Shown: positions 19,174 to 28,466 of the stretch, in pieces
How positions within the stretch are numbered: the stretch's first letter is position 1
Layout: the number at the start of each line of letters is the position of its first letter
Origin: a bacterium
Lineage (GTDB): Bacteria; UBP15; UBA6099
Length of the DNA stretch: 64,000 nt
NCBI GenBank assembly: GCA_029564595.1
Contig: JAKQPS010000018.1
Span: 1-64,000, forward strand
Reading direction: 5' to 3'
Notes under the pieces: generated by a model
Database searches by the model: none
Told to the model about the DNA's origin: nothing
What the model saw: the letters and a program-made list of their open reading frames with translations, nothing else
Program-made: the position numbers and the translations under genes

Positions 19174-19916
19174 ATATTTTTTGCTGATTAGAAGCAAGGA
19201 GAGTAATCCTGTTGGCAATGTTCTACAGGAGCGTCGTGTTCAAGGAACTTGCCGTAAAAATGCCTAGCAAACGTACAAGTGCTACCCCATTATGCTACCC
19301 CATGATAATAATATATCCGTCATTAGTGATATATTTAGGTTTTACAAAGAGTCCCACTCTCTCCGTATAATAACTCTGAAGTGAATAAAGGCGATACGAT
19401 ATCATGTTTTGTTATGCGCCGCAGTTTGACGACGATGTTGCAGCGCGCGGTATTATCCCTGTTGTTTTATCCCGAATCCGTCGTTAGGATTCGGGAGCGA
19501 TAGTTCAGAGCGGATGAAATGCGGAACGCAAGACGCGTTTTTACAGTAGGAGCGGGGTTGCCCCGCCCCAAATTATCGTAGTTATTGGGCGCGGAAACCG
19601 CGCCCCTACTGAACAAAAAAGGCGGCGTCAACGAAGCAGTTCGCCGCTGTGAAAACCGCCCCTGTTCGTCGGCTCTATCGACGAATCCGGGTTTATCGTC
19701 TCACGATAGAGATACGCTTTGAGCTTTATGCTTTAATGAATCCGAACCGGCATTGATTGCCTAACTGAAAGCATCCCGGTTGAAATTTATTAAAATGCTT
19801 GATAATTCTTCGCCCGTTAGAGTAAAGTAGTCTAGCCGGAGCGACCCGGCAGGTTATTAATAGATTACTTTCAGAGATTTGGGCGCGCGTCGCGCCCGCA
19901 CATCCGGAGGTGAAAT
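19174..19916. other. Intergenic region with hairpins
   Basis: No gene is visible. It contains a 10-bp hairpin (TCCCGAATCC 19,470-19,479 with GGATTCGGGA 19,487-19,496), the compound inverted repeat at 19,544-19,611, and a possible promoter for the thiolase operon (TTGAAA 19,780-19,785, GATAAT 19,801-19,806, 15-bp spacer). The AT-rich character of the RT locus ends at about 19,400, marking the likely right edge of the accessory region. Confidence 0.5.
19544..19611. repeat. Compound GC-rich inverted repeat (REP-like)
   Basis: Outer arms CAGTAGG and CCTACTG enclose two GC-rich hairpins: GCGGGG/CCCCGC, and GGGCGCGG/CCGCGCCC with an AA loop. Its design resembles the GTAGGGGC-type repeat at 46,047-46,128, so both probably belong to one dispersed family of non-coding palindromic units. 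Confidence 0.6.
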
Positions 19917-21062
19917 ATGGCAAGAAGAGTTGCCGTTTGCGCTGTGGCGCAGACAGGGTTCGTTTCCAACATGTGGCAAAAGCGTTTCCAGCAGATGTGC
20001 TTCGAGACTGTCGAAAGCATTGTCAAACAGACTGGCGTCGACTGGAACGAGGAAACGGGCATCAGAAACATCGTGACATGTTCCGACGACGTTTTCGACG
20101 CGCGCACCATATCGGACAACGGAATAACAGACGCCGTCGGCGCGCATTTCAGAGGCGAGGAGAAAACGGCTCAGGACGGCATCAACGCCATCGCTTACGC
20201 CATGGCGTGCATCATGTCCGGCCATGACGATGTCGTGCTCGTTGTGGGACACACGAAGGAATCCCAAACCGAAAGCCGGAACATGTGCTCTAACCTCGCG
20301 TTCGACCCGTTCTACTGCCGGGATCTGGGGCTAGACTTCGAAAAAGGCGCGGCGCTCCAAGCCAGAGCCTACGCGCTGAAATCTGGAATATCCGAAACGC
20401 AACTTGCAAAAGCTGTTGTCAACGCGCGGCGCAATGCCGCCAAGAATCCGCTCGCGAACGCGCGGGAACTGGTCACCGTCGAACAAGTTGTCAATTCTCC
20501 AATGTTGTGCGACCCGATTCGCGCTCTCCACGCGTACCCTGTTTCCGACGGGGCCGTCGCTATGCTGCTGGCGGCAGAGGACAAATATAAGGAATACACG
20601 GACAAGCCGGTATGGCTCACAGGCTGGTCGAACTGCATGGACAGCTATTTCTTCGGAGATAGGGACCTTGCCTCGAATTTCTCTCTTAAGAAGGCGTCCG
20701 CCGCCGCGCTCAAGATGGCCGGGGTGTCCGACGCAAAGGGCGCGTTCGACGTTGTCGAGATAAACGACGCTTACGCGTATCAACTTGCAATGTGGGCCGA
20801 GGGCCTCGGCCTTTGCGACGAGAACAAAGGCGGCGAATGGATAGAGAGCGGCATTCTTGAAACGGGAAAAATCAATCCGTCGGGAGGGATGCTGGCGGGC
20901 AATCCTATAATGCTGGGCGGGTTGGCGAGAGCGGCTGAAGCAGTTATTCAACTGCGTGGCGAAGCGGGCGAAAGGCAAGTCGCCGGAGCCAAGCGCGCTG
21001 TCGCTCAAGGCACGACCGGCCCTGCCGGACAACATCAGGCAGTCATGATTCTCGAAAACTGA
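19917..21062 (+). CDS. Thiolase-fold protein lacking canonical Cys/His (subunit 1)
   Basis: A 381-residue thiolase-superfamily protein; the start at 19,917 has GGAGGTG at 19,905-19,911. Recognisable parts are AISGHDDVV-type (here CIMSGHDDVVLVVGHTKES), the EINDAYAYQ strand (the family's NEAFA loop) and NPSGGMLAGNP near the C-terminus. The nucleophilic Cys normally found as C-x-S-G is replaced in KTAQDGINAI, and the C-terminal GHP motif, which supplies the catalytic His, reads GNP. It resembles the SCP-x/Ltp2-like group, some members of which act with DUF35 partners as retro-aldolases or thiolase-like subunits. It heads a four-gene operon with a second thiolase and two DUF35 proteins. The substrate is unknown, probably a branched or side-chain acyl-CoA. 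Confidence 0.8.
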   Translation: MARRVAVCAVAQTGFVSNMWQKRFQQMCFETVESIVKQTGVDWNEETGIRNIVTCSDDVFDARTISDNGITDAVGAHFRGEEKTAQDGINAIAYAMACIMSGHDDVVLVVGHTKESQTESRNMCSNLAFDPFYCRDLGLDFEKGAALQARAYALKSGISETQLAKAVVNARRNAAKNPLANARELVTVEQVVNSPMLCDPIRALHAYPVSDGAVAMLLAAEDKYKEYTDKPVWLTGWSNCMDSYFFGDRDLASNFSLKKASAAALKMAGVSDAKGAFDVVEINDAYAYQLAMWAEGLGLCDENKGGEWIESGILETGKINPSGGMLAGNPIMLGGLARAAEAVIQLRGEAGERQVAGAKRAVAQGTTGPAGQHQAVMILEN

Positions 21063-21078
21063 GCGGGAGGTGAAACCC

Positions 21079-22284
21079 ATGAAGAAACATAAAAAGAACA
21101 GAAACGTGGCGATAATCGGAATCGGGCAGACTCACCACTCGAGCCACCGAGAAGACGTCAATCAGCCGGAAATGATTCATGAAGCGGTGGAACGGGCTCT
21201 GAAGGACGCCGGGATCGGCATCGAAGACGTGGACGCTCTGGTTCACGGCAACATGGAATTGTTCGAGATGGTGCATCAGCCCGACCTCTGGCACGTCATC
21301 GGCACAGGCGGCTACGGCAAAGCCTGTTACCGCGTCACCACAGGAGGAACGACCGGAGCCACCATCGTCGGCGTCGGAGACAATATCGTGGCTTCCGGTC
21401 TCCATGACATAGTGATGATCATCGGGTTTGAGAAGCAGCAGGAAGGGCACACCACGGGCGGCATAACGAATATGGCTGACCCGCTCTGGGCGCGCAACCT
21501 GCAGACCGGAGCGCTGACAGGAGCCACAGCGGAAAAAACAATCAACGAGTTCGGCGCGGACAGAGCGAAGCGCGCCGCTATGAGGCTCCGCGTTACTCTG
21601 GACAAACACGCATCGCTCAACCCGCACGCGCACCGCAACTTCGGACTTGACTACGACCAGATTGACGACCTCATGGTCAACTCCCCGCAGCTTGTCGGCG
21701 AATTGCGACTTATCCACATGTGTTCTCAGAGCGATGGCGCGGTCGCCATCATCCTCGCCTGCGAAGAAAAAGCGAAAAAGATATCCAAGAAACCCGTATG
21801 GATACGCGACCATGTCACCGTCCATAGAGAAGAAACTTTCAACATGTTCGGCATCAACGAGAATCAGGAAGTCACCCACCACAACGCGGCGCGCAAGCTC
21901 TTCGGCCGCAACGGCATAACTAATCCGAGGGAATATTTCGACGTGTTCGAGATGTACGACCCGTCCTCGTGGTGGGGCTTGGACTGGCTGAGGGAGTTCC
22001 TCCAACTCGAAGGAGACGAACACCTTAAGATGGTGGAAAACGACGAGGTGTCAATAAACGGCTCGTTCCCGCTGAACCCGTCGGGGGGAGTCATATCGAC
22101 GAATCCAATCGGGGCGACGGCGGCGCTGAGAGTGGCCGAAGCGGCCCTTCAGGTGAGAGGCGACGCCGGCGCGCATCAGATCCCGCGCGAGGTGAAACAC
22201 GCCCTCGCATCCGGTTTCGGAGGCACTTTCTGGACCGTTCTGTTCATGCTTGAAAAAGACCTTGACTGGCAGGAGGCTGAGTGA
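21079..22284 (+). CDS. Thiolase-fold protein lacking canonical Cys/His (subunit 2)
   Basis: A 401-residue partner of the preceding gene. The ATG at 21,079 follows GGGAGGT at 21,065-21,071; a GTG at 21,070 is a weaker choice. Visible landmarks are NVAIIGIGQTHHSSH at the start, an ALVHGNMELFE segment, YRVTTGGTTGATI where thiolases normally have the Cys-x-Ser-Gly nucleophile, IMIIGFEKQ-like (here VMIIGFEKQQEG) and NPSGGVISTNPIGATA, where the usual GHP is TNP. Both catalytic positions therefore differ from biosynthetic and degradative thiolases. The gap to the first thiolase is 16 bp and to the SCP2 fusion 1 bp, so the proteins are made together and probably form a heteromer. Confidence 0.8.
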   Translation: MKKHKKNRNVAIIGIGQTHHSSHREDVNQPEMIHEAVERALKDAGIGIEDVDALVHGNMELFEMVHQPDLWHVIGTGGYGKACYRVTTGGTTGATIVGVGDNIVASGLHDIVMIIGFEKQQEGHTTGGITNMADPLWARNLQTGALTGATAEKTINEFGADRAKRAAMRLRVTLDKHASLNPHAHRNFGLDYDQIDDLMVNSPQLVGELRLIHMCSQSDGAVAIILACEEKAKKISKKPVWIRDHVTVHREETFNMFGINENQEVTHHNAARKLFGRNGITNPREYFDVFEMYDPSSWWGLDWLREFLQLEGDEHLKMVENDEVSINGSFPLNPSGGVISTNPIGATAALRVAEAALQVRGDAGAHQIPREVKHALASGFGGTFWTVLFMLEKDLDWQEAE

Positions 22285-22285
22285 C

Positions 22286-23446
22286 ATGGCCAAATACTTT
22301 GATGTAAGCGTGGAAGATATTTTCAACACAATGGAAGCCCGGTTTCGCGTCGAAGGCGCGAAGGGCGTCAACGCCGTCCTCGCGTACGATATCTCAGGCG
22401 ACGGCGGCGGCAAATGGCTGGTGGAAGTCCGCGACGACTCCGTTAAAGTCGCCAAGACGGACGACCTCTCCGGCTTCTCCGTCAAAACGTCAGCCGACGC
22501 GGAGACCTTCGTCGGCGTGAACATCGGCAAGATCGACGGCACGCAGGCTTTTATGTCCGGCAAGATAAAGATCGAGGGCGACATGGCGCTGGTCGCCGCG
22601 TCCGCCAAAATGTTCACCAGATATTCCCTGCCCAAGAAAAGCGCCGTCACCGTTCAGGGAATATTCGACACTCTGGTGGCGCGTTTCCAGCCGCAAAACG
22701 CCGCCGGACTGGATATCTCAGTGGGATACGACATCACAGGCGAAGACGGCGGACAGTGGACCGCCGTCATAAAAGACGGCAAATGCGCGCTCGAAACCGG
22801 TCTGCGCGACAACTGCGCCGTCGTCAACATCGTCAAAGCCAAAGACTACATCGATTTGATCCTCGGCAAGCTGGACCCGATGGTGGCAATGGGCGCGGGA
22901 AGGCTGAAACTTAAAGGCGATATGAACGTGGCGATGCAACTGCCGAAAATATTCGCCAAGTTCGAGCCGCCCAAGGAAGAGGAAGAGCAGGAACTGATTG
23001 TCATAAAGAGAAATATATCGGTTGACATGAAGTATTCCACCGGGCCGGTGATGGGCAAGTTCTTCGAGGGGCTTATCGAAAAGAAGATACTCGCGAACAA
23101 GTGTCCGAAGTGCGGCCGCATGCAGGTTCCGCCGCGCGAGGTGTGCGCGGAATGCCGCTGCTGGGCGGGCGACATGATAGAGGTCGGGCCGTCGGGCACG
23201 ATAACTCTCATCGAGATCATTTACTACTCCAGCCCCGACCCGCTCACGGGCGAAACCCGCGAGACTCCTTACGCTCAGGTTCACATATTGCTGGACGGCA
23301 TCGGCACAGAAGAAACATTCTGGCATCTGCTGAAAAACGAGGACCTCGCGGACACCAAAAAAGGCGACCGCGTGCGCCCCGTGTGGAGCGACAAACGCGT
23401 CGGCTCCGTTCACGATATTATTCACTTTGAAAGAATCAGAGACTGA
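22286..23446 (+). CDS. Double SCP2 - DUF35 (Zn-ribbon/OB) fusion protein
   Basis: A 386-residue protein starting at 22,286 after AGGAGG (22,271-22,276). Residues about 1-115 and 118-230 are two SCP2 sterol-carrier domains in tandem, each with DIFNTM/GIFDTL-type starts, a GxWxVxxxD strand and the closing G(K/R)(I/L)K(I/L)xGDM motif. Residues about 245-386 form a DUF35 domain: a rubredoxin-like zinc ribbon with CPKC (C273) and CAEC, then an OB fold (SGTITLIEIIYY). SCP2 domains bind acyl chains or acyl-CoA, and DUF35 proteins are obligate partners of thiolase-fold enzymes in archaeal and bacterial acyl-CoA complexes. The fusion would deliver substrate to the Cys-less thiolases. Two SCP2 domains joined to DUF35 is an unusual arrangement to me. 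Confidence 0.85.
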   Translation: MAKYFDVSVEDIFNTMEARFRVEGAKGVNAVLAYDISGDGGGKWLVEVRDDSVKVAKTDDLSGFSVKTSADAETFVGVNIGKIDGTQAFMSGKIKIEGDMALVAASAKMFTRYSLPKKSAVTVQGIFDTLVARFQPQNAAGLDISVGYDITGEDGGQWTAVIKDGKCALETGLRDNCAVVNIVKAKDYIDLILGKLDPMVAMGAGRLKLKGDMNVAMQLPKIFAKFEPPKEEEEQELIVIKRNISVDMKYSTGPVMGKFFEGLIEKKILANKCPKCGRMQVPPREVCAECRCWAGDMIEVGPSGTITLIEIIYYSSPDPLTGETRETPYAQVHILLDGIGTEETFWHLLKNEDLADTKKGDRVRPVWSDKRVGSVHDIIHFERIRD

Positions 23447-23472
23447 CGAGCATTCCGAAAGGAGCAACGGCC

Positions 23473-23931
23473 ATGACTGAAGAAAACAAGCATTGCTACA
23501 TAAAAGAGGGCAAGCTCGCCCTGCCCTACCAGTATTTCGCAGGGCGCGTCGGCAGCAAGTTCCTTGTCTCGCTTCGCGACAAAAAGAAAATCCTCGGCGT
23601 GAAATGCGAAAAGTGCGGCAAAGTGTTTATACCCCCGCGCAAGACTTGCGAACGCTGCTTCGAGGATATATCCGAAAAATGGGTCGAGCTTTCCAACGAA
23701 GGCGAAGTGACCAACTTCACCGTTGTGAGAACCGACGATAAGCACCATCCGAGAAAAGCGCCTTATGTTCTTGCCATGATAAAACTCGGCGGCGCGGACA
23801 CGCCCATCGCGCACATCCTCGGCGGCGTAGACCCCGACTCGGTGAAAACAGGAATGAAAGTCAAAGCGGTGTTCGCCGACAAAGCCGTCAACACGATGTT
23901 GCAGATTGACAGGTTCGAGCCGGTCAACTGA
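23473..23931 (+). CDS. DUF35 Zn-ribbon OB-fold protein
   Basis: A 152-residue protein with ribosome site GGAGC at 23,460-23,464. The zinc ribbon is CEKCGKVFIPPRKTC..C, followed by an OB fold (WVELSNEGEVTNFTVVRT) and a beta-rich end. It is the free counterpart of the C-terminal domain of the preceding fusion. Two DUF35 domains in one operon match the two thiolase subunits, suggesting a pair of thiolase/DUF35 complexes or a mixed complex. The last gene of the operon, it is followed within 20 bp by the convergent FAH-family gene. Confidence 0.85.
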   Translation: MTEENKHCYIKEGKLALPYQYFAGRVGSKFLVSLRDKKKILGVKCEKCGKVFIPPRKTCERCFEDISEKWVELSNEGEVTNFTVVRTDDKHHPRKAPYVLAMIKLGGADTPIAHILGGVDPDSVKTGMKVKAVFADKAVNTMLQIDRFEPVN

Positions 23932-23947
23932 TAACTAAATAGCGATT

Positions 23948-24577
23948 TTACCGTTCGGCGACGACTCTATTGACGAGCCGCCCAATGCCGTCTATCTCGA
24001 CTGCCGCCTCGTCTCCCGGCGACATCGGACCGACTCCCGACGGAGTGCCAGTCGCTATAACATCGCCCTTCTCAAGCGTCATCACGCCGCTGACGAACTC
24101 GATTATTTTTTCCACTGTGAATATCAGATTGCCCGTGTGCGATTTCTGTTTTAGTTCCCCGTTCAGATAGCATCTCACGCCAACCGCTCCGGGGTCAATC
24201 TCGTCCGTAACCAACGGCCCGATGGGGCAAAAAGTGTCGAAACTTTTCGCCCGCGTCCACTGCCCGTCTCTTCCCTGCATGTGCCTCTCCGTCACGTCGT
24301 TGACGCAGGTAAAACCCTCAATGAAGTCCATAGCGTCTTCGGCGCGGACTCTCTTGCAATCGCGTCCAATCACAACGCCCAACTCGGCCTCGTAGTCCAC
24401 CCGCGTCGCTCCCTTTGGATAGACGATTAATCCGCCGTCGTGGATGACCGCCGTGGAGGGCTTTATAAATAGTATCGGCTCCTGCGGCAACGGCATGTTA
24501 AACTCCGTGGCGTGGTCTCTGTAGTTCAATCCAACCGCCACAACTTTCCCCGGCTTGTCTTTGTATTCTCTAATCAA
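23948..24577 (-). CDS. Fumarylacetoacetate hydrolase-family protein
   Basis: A 209-residue protein of the FAH family (YcgM/HpcE type). It has GKVVAVGLNYRDHATEF, LFIKPSTAVI, VDYEAELGVVIG (the metal-binding Glu pair), NDVTERHMQ, KSFDTFCPIGP and ATGTPSGVGPM. Such enzymes hydrolyse or isomerise C-C bonds of beta-diketo or oxo-acids, or decarboxylate them, with Mg or Mn. I chose the TTG at 24,577 because a strong GGGAGGG ribosome site lies just upstream on the minus strand; a GTG at 24,601 would place that site inside the gene. It converges on the thiolase operon and may act in the same catabolic route, though that is inferred only from position. Confidence 0.85.
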   Translation of the reverse strand: MIREYKDKPGKVVAVGLNYRDHATEFNMPLPQEPILFIKPSTAVIHDGGLIVYPKGATRVDYEAELGVVIGRDCKRVRAEDAMDFIEGFTCVNDVTERHMQGRDGQWTRAKSFDTFCPIGPLVTDEIDPGAVGVRCYLNGELKQKSHTGNLIFTVEKIIEFVSGVMTLEKGDVIATGTPSGVGPMSPGDEAAVEIDGIGRLVNRVVAER

Positions 24578-24680
24578 GTTGCCCTCCCGCGCGCAGCGCA
24601 CATCTTATATACCACACATCCCTGCGCCGCACAACACCGGCGGCGCATCCGTATTTCGGCTGCGTATTGATTATCCCTCC

Positions 24681-24692
24681 TTATCATGATAA
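24681..24692. promoter_or_regulatory. 12-bp palindrome between divergent genes
   Basis: TTATCATGATAA is a perfect palindrome in the 163-bp gap between the FAH-family gene (minus) and the Na/Pi symporter gene (plus). It is well placed to be an operator for either promoter. No regulator gene is adjacent. Confidence 0.35.
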
Positions 24693-24740
24693 AAATAGTG
24701 GCGATAAATCGTTAAGGATGAGATTCATCCGAAAGTCAGT

Positions 24741-26414
24741 ATGAACCAGATAGATTGGTCCCACATCGTTTTCAACCTGCTCGGCGGACTTGGCATTTTC
24801 CTTTTCGGCATCAAAACCATGTCGTCGGGGATGCAGCAACTCGCCGGGAATCGAATAAAGCGGACATTCGACAAACTGACAAACAACCGGTTTGTCGGCC
24901 TGTTGGTCGGACTTTCCGTCACCGCGATTATACAGTCAAGCTCGGCTACGACCGTGATGATAGTCGGATTCATAAACGCCGGGCTGATGGAACTGTCCAG
25001 CGCTGTGGGCATCATCCTCGGCGCCAACATCGGAACAACTATAACTTCATGGATAATAGTGATAAAGATAACGCGCTATGCGATGCCTATAGTCGGCATA
25101 GGCGCTTTGCTGGCTCTTTTCTCAAAGAATAAACGAGTCAAGACATGGGGCGAGTCCCTGCTCGGCTTCGGACTTCTTTTCATGGGTCTTAAACTCATGG
25201 AGACGGCGTTCATGCCGTTGAGAGAGAACGAGCAGTTCATAACATTCTTCGCGCAATTCGGAGCGGCTAGCTTCCCGCAGATTCTCAAAAGCGTCCTCGC
25301 CGGCCTGCTGCTTACAATGATCGTTCAGTCCAGTTCTGCGACAATCGGCATAACCATCGCCTTGGCGAATCAGGGGCTGCTGACCTACGAAGCCGCCGCC
25401 GCTCTCGTGCTCGGCGAAAACATCGGAACCACCATCACCATGGAACTTGCTTCCATAGGCGCCAACATTTCAGCAAAAAGAGCCGCTCGCATTCATACGC
25501 TCTTCAACGTCATCGGCGTCACTTATATGGTTTTTGTCTTTCCATACTATATAAAACTCATCGACCACATCGTGCCGGGGGGAATGAACCATGTTGCTGC
25601 TGACGGCACGCGACCGTATATCGCCGCGCACATCGCCGCCGGACATTCCGTATTCAATATTTTCAACTCTCTGGTTTTTCTCTTTGCCGCCGGGCTTCTC
25701 ATCAAGCTGGTGACTTTGCTTATCCCCGGCGACAAGGATAAATCCGATCACAAACTCGAATACATTGATTACAGTTTCATCTCCGCGCCGGCGATAGCTC
25801 TCGGCCAGTCGAAAAAAGAAATCATCAAGATGTCCGGCATGGTCATAGACATGTTCAAGTGGAACTCGGACATGCTGGTCACCCAGTCGCTCGACCAAGA
25901 CAAAGTCGAGCGATTGTTCAAATACGAGAATATCACAGACTCTCTTCAGGCTGAAATCTCGAAGTTCCTCGCGCAACTTCTTCAGAGCGGCCCCGGCCCC
26001 GATCACGCGGAAGAAGCTCGCAGATATCTCAGAGTTACCGACGAGTTGGAATCTATCGGCGACTACTGCGAACAGTTGGCAAAATACTGCGTCCGCAAAG
26101 AACAGCAGAATGTGGTTTTCACTGAAAGCGCCTCTCAAGGACTGCTGGATTCGCATAGAGAACTGCTCGAATACCTTGAGATGTGCATGCTTTGTTTCAT
26201 AGAAGAAAAAGCGCGCAACCGACACGAGGCCGACTCAAGAAGCAAATCCCTTCAGAAAACAATAAAAAGGTTGAAGGACGACCATGTCGAAAGGCTTAAC
26301 AGAGGCGAATGCGACGTCGTCCCCGGACTCCTGTACAACGACATTCTCACAGCATTCCAGAAAATTCGATCCCACTCCCACAACATAGCCGAAGCCATAA
26401 TCGGATTGAAATGA
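24741..26414 (+). CDS. Na/phosphate symporter with PhoU-like domain
   Basis: A 557-residue inner-membrane transporter. Two inverted Na_Pi_cotrans repeats are marked by IIQSSSATTVM (about residue 56) and IVQSSSATIGI (about residue 195), the paired QSSS motifs that bind Na and phosphate, each followed by a GANIGTT or GENIGTT loop. There are about eight to nine hydrophobic segments up to residue 335. The C-terminal 200 residues are a helical PhoU-like domain. The architecture is the bacterial NptA/YjbB type. It imports or exports phosphate with sodium. The next gene is a convergent sensor kinase whose coding end lies 25 bp away. Confidence 0.88.
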   Translation: MNQIDWSHIVFNLLGGLGIFLFGIKTMSSGMQQLAGNRIKRTFDKLTNNRFVGLLVGLSVTAIIQSSSATTVMIVGFINAGLMELSSAVGIILGANIGTTITSWIIVIKITRYAMPIVGIGALLALFSKNKRVKTWGESLLGFGLLFMGLKLMETAFMPLRENEQFITFFAQFGAASFPQILKSVLAGLLLTMIVQSSSATIGITIALANQGLLTYEAAAALVLGENIGTTITMELASIGANISAKRAARIHTLFNVIGVTYMVFVFPYYIKLIDHIVPGGMNHVAADGTRPYIAAHIAAGHSVFNIFNSLVFLFAAGLLIKLVTLLIPGDKDKSDHKLEYIDYSFISAPAIALGQSKKEIIKMSGMVIDMFKWNSDMLVTQSLDQDKVERLFKYENITDSLQAEISKFLAQLLQSGPGPDHAEEARRYLRVTDELESIGDYCEQLAKYCVRKEQQNVVFTESASQGLLDSHRELLEYLEMCMLCFIEEKARNRHEADSRSKSLQKTIKRLKDDHVERLNRGECDVVPGLLYNDILTAFQKIRSHSHNIAEAIIGLK

Positions 26415-26439
26415 CAGGCGATTGTATTTTTTCAGAAAT

Positions 26440-28317
26440 TCAGGCTCTTGGAAGAACAATTATTATCCGTGATCCGCGACCCGGTTCGGACTCAGCGGTT
26501 ATCTTGCCTCCGTGCGCGGCCACGATATTGTAGCTTATCGCAAGCCCCATCCCTGTTCCCACGGCGGACTGTTTGGTTGTGAAAAAAGGATTGAAGATTT
26601 TTGAGAGGTCTTCCTGATTAATGCCGCAGCCAGTGTCTTCGATTACGATTTCAACACTATTTTCGTTCTGAGCAAGCCGGGTCGACGCTTTCAAGACCTT
26701 CCGTTCGGAATCCAGCATAGCGTGAGAGGCGTTCAGCATGACATTCAGAAATACCTGACGAAGCTTATTGTCGTCCGCGCTGACAATCAACGGCCCGCCC
26801 TCCCAGTAGTCCGGTTCGAACGATATTCCCGCGTTCTTAAACTGATGCCTGAGCAGCGCGGCGGTTTTCGACACAATCTCGCCCGCGTCTACTTGCTCGA
26901 AAACATAGTCTCTTTCTTTAGCGAACGACATCAGGTCGTTCACCTTTTCCGCAATCCTGTCCAACTCCTCGAGAATAATTTCAGCTTCGGCCCTCAACTC
27001 CGGGTCCAGCCCCTCGCGCCGCAAAATCAACTGCACATACGTTGAAATAATAGCGAGAGGATTGTTTATCTCGTGAGCTATGCCTGCTGACAACTGTCCC
27101 ATCGCTTGGAACCTGTCCGCCACAGCCATCCTCTGATACATAGATTTAATCTCATTGAGCCGCATCTCCAGCCTTGTCGTCATGTTCAGAAAGGATTCCG
27201 ACAAATCCCCAATTTCGTCTCCGCGACGCGCGAACTTGTTCCGCAGATTTTCGAAAGAAGAGCGAAGCTTGCTCATGTCCTCGCTCGCCTCTTCGATGCT
27301 CGAATACTCGCCCGAAGCTTTCATCTCCCACACGCTTGAAGCAGTCTGCGCTATCAGCGCGAGCGGTCTTGTCATGTTGCGCGCCGTCAGAACCCCCGCC
27401 GCCGCCGCCGCTGCCGTGAACCCCAGAATAATAAGCCCGAACAGATTCCGCGTGCGTTCCGCCGATTTCGTTATCGATTTCATCGAATATCCTATGCGGA
27501 CCGCGCCCAGCGCCGTGTTCCCGTCTCTGCACAGCGCGGAGACTTCCACCATCCTGCCGCGTTCCTGAGTCTCTCCTATCTCCTGAACGATGAACGGCCT
27601 CAATAGGCTGACTTCCGCCGCGCCCGCAGCCAGCTCATCAGTGATGTATTCCTTAAATTCATCCGTCCTGTATTCGTAATAGACCTCGCCGGAAGGCCCT
27701 GTGACGATTGCGTAAAGCGCGTCTGAAGCCTCTTCAATCATCTTCCTGACCATCAGTTCGATCTGGAAAAAATCCTCCTCGGCAAGATGATGCGCGGCGA
27801 GCGCCGCTACCGCATATCCGAGAACGAGCAACTGTTCCGTTTCCTCGCTCTCAAGCGCGGGCCGGGGATCGAAATATACCTCGACTTCGCCTGTAATTAC
27901 TCCTTCCGATTCTATTTTTGCCGCGACGCTTTTCAAATTTTTTCCATCGTCGCCGGGACTCTTCCTAAAGGAGTAAACCGTCGCGCCGTCCGCATTCCTG
28001 ATATCGCAGCCTGAAAGAGCCGCGCCCGACTCGACCGCCCCCCGCAACAAGCCCTCCGCCACAAGCGCCGCCCTCTCTTCCTGCCCGGCGGACACCATCA
28101 CGTTCGTCATCCCGTGCGAGATGGACGCCGCGAGTATTCTTGCGCTCCCCTCTCTCTGTTCCAGCCATATCCTCCTCGTCCTCATGTCTACGCCCTTATA
28201 CACAATCGCAGCGGCTAGAAACACAACCACTCCGAATAGAGCGGACAACCGCGTCGCCGTGGCGAGCCTTATTCTTTTCACTCTCGTATCGTTCACGCGC
28301 GAACCGCCGTCTCTCAT
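26440..28317 (-). CDS. Membrane sensor histidine kinase
   Basis: A 625-residue kinase. Transmembrane helix 1 spans about 22-43, a periplasmic sensor follows to about 285, and transmembrane helix 2 (LFGLIILGFTAAAAAAGVL) is followed by a HAMP linker. The dimerisation/phosphorylation helix contains AGIAHEINNPLAI (H about 415), and the ATPase domain has N-box LNVMLNASHAML, G1 EDTGCGI, F-box FNPFFTTK and G2 GTGMGLAI. The A-H-E-I-N-N-P H-box places it near NtrB-like kinases, which often pair with sigma-54 activators. No response regulator is adjacent. It is divergent from a PhnD-like binding protein, 149 bp apart, which may present its ligand. Confidence 0.9.
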   Translation of the reverse strand: MRDGGSRVNDTRVKRIRLATATRLSALFGVVVFLAAAIVYKGVDMRTRRIWLEQREGSARILAASISHGMTNVMVSAGQEERAALVAEGLLRGAVESGAALSGCDIRNADGATVYSFRKSPGDDGKNLKSVAAKIESEGVITGEVEVYFDPRPALESEETEQLLVLGYAVAALAAHHLAEEDFFQIELMVRKMIEEASDALYAIVTGPSGEVYYEYRTDEFKEYITDELAAGAAEVSLLRPFIVQEIGETQERGRMVEVSALCRDGNTALGAVRIGYSMKSITKSAERTRNLFGLIILGFTAAAAAAGVLTARNMTRPLALIAQTASSVWEMKASGEYSSIEEASEDMSKLRSSFENLRNKFARRGDEIGDLSESFLNMTTRLEMRLNEIKSMYQRMAVADRFQAMGQLSAGIAHEINNPLAIISTYVQLILRREGLDPELRAEAEIILEELDRIAEKVNDLMSFAKERDYVFEQVDAGEIVSKTAALLRHQFKNAGISFEPDYWEGGPLIVSADDNKLRQVFLNVMLNASHAMLDSERKVLKASTRLAQNENSVEIVIEDTGCGINQEDLSKIFNPFFTTKQSAVGTGMGLAISYNIVAAHGGKITAESEPGRGSRIIIVLPRA

Positions 28318-28466
28318 TTCGACGCCTCAAACATCCCGGCGCTCATTGCCGCATGTCAACCACGCGGACGTTTTTAAGCGTAATATTAGTTTACACGGCG
28401 TCCCGCTAATTGTAAAATATTAGAGAATACGAGAACGCAAATCATCTCTTGCGCGGCGGAGACGGA

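Noticed and set aside
17640-19400. Complete mobile group II intron
   Set aside because: Only about 320 nt lie between promoter and RT, too little for the ribozyme domains, and no domain V-like hairpin follows the gene. The RT lacks an endonuclease domain.
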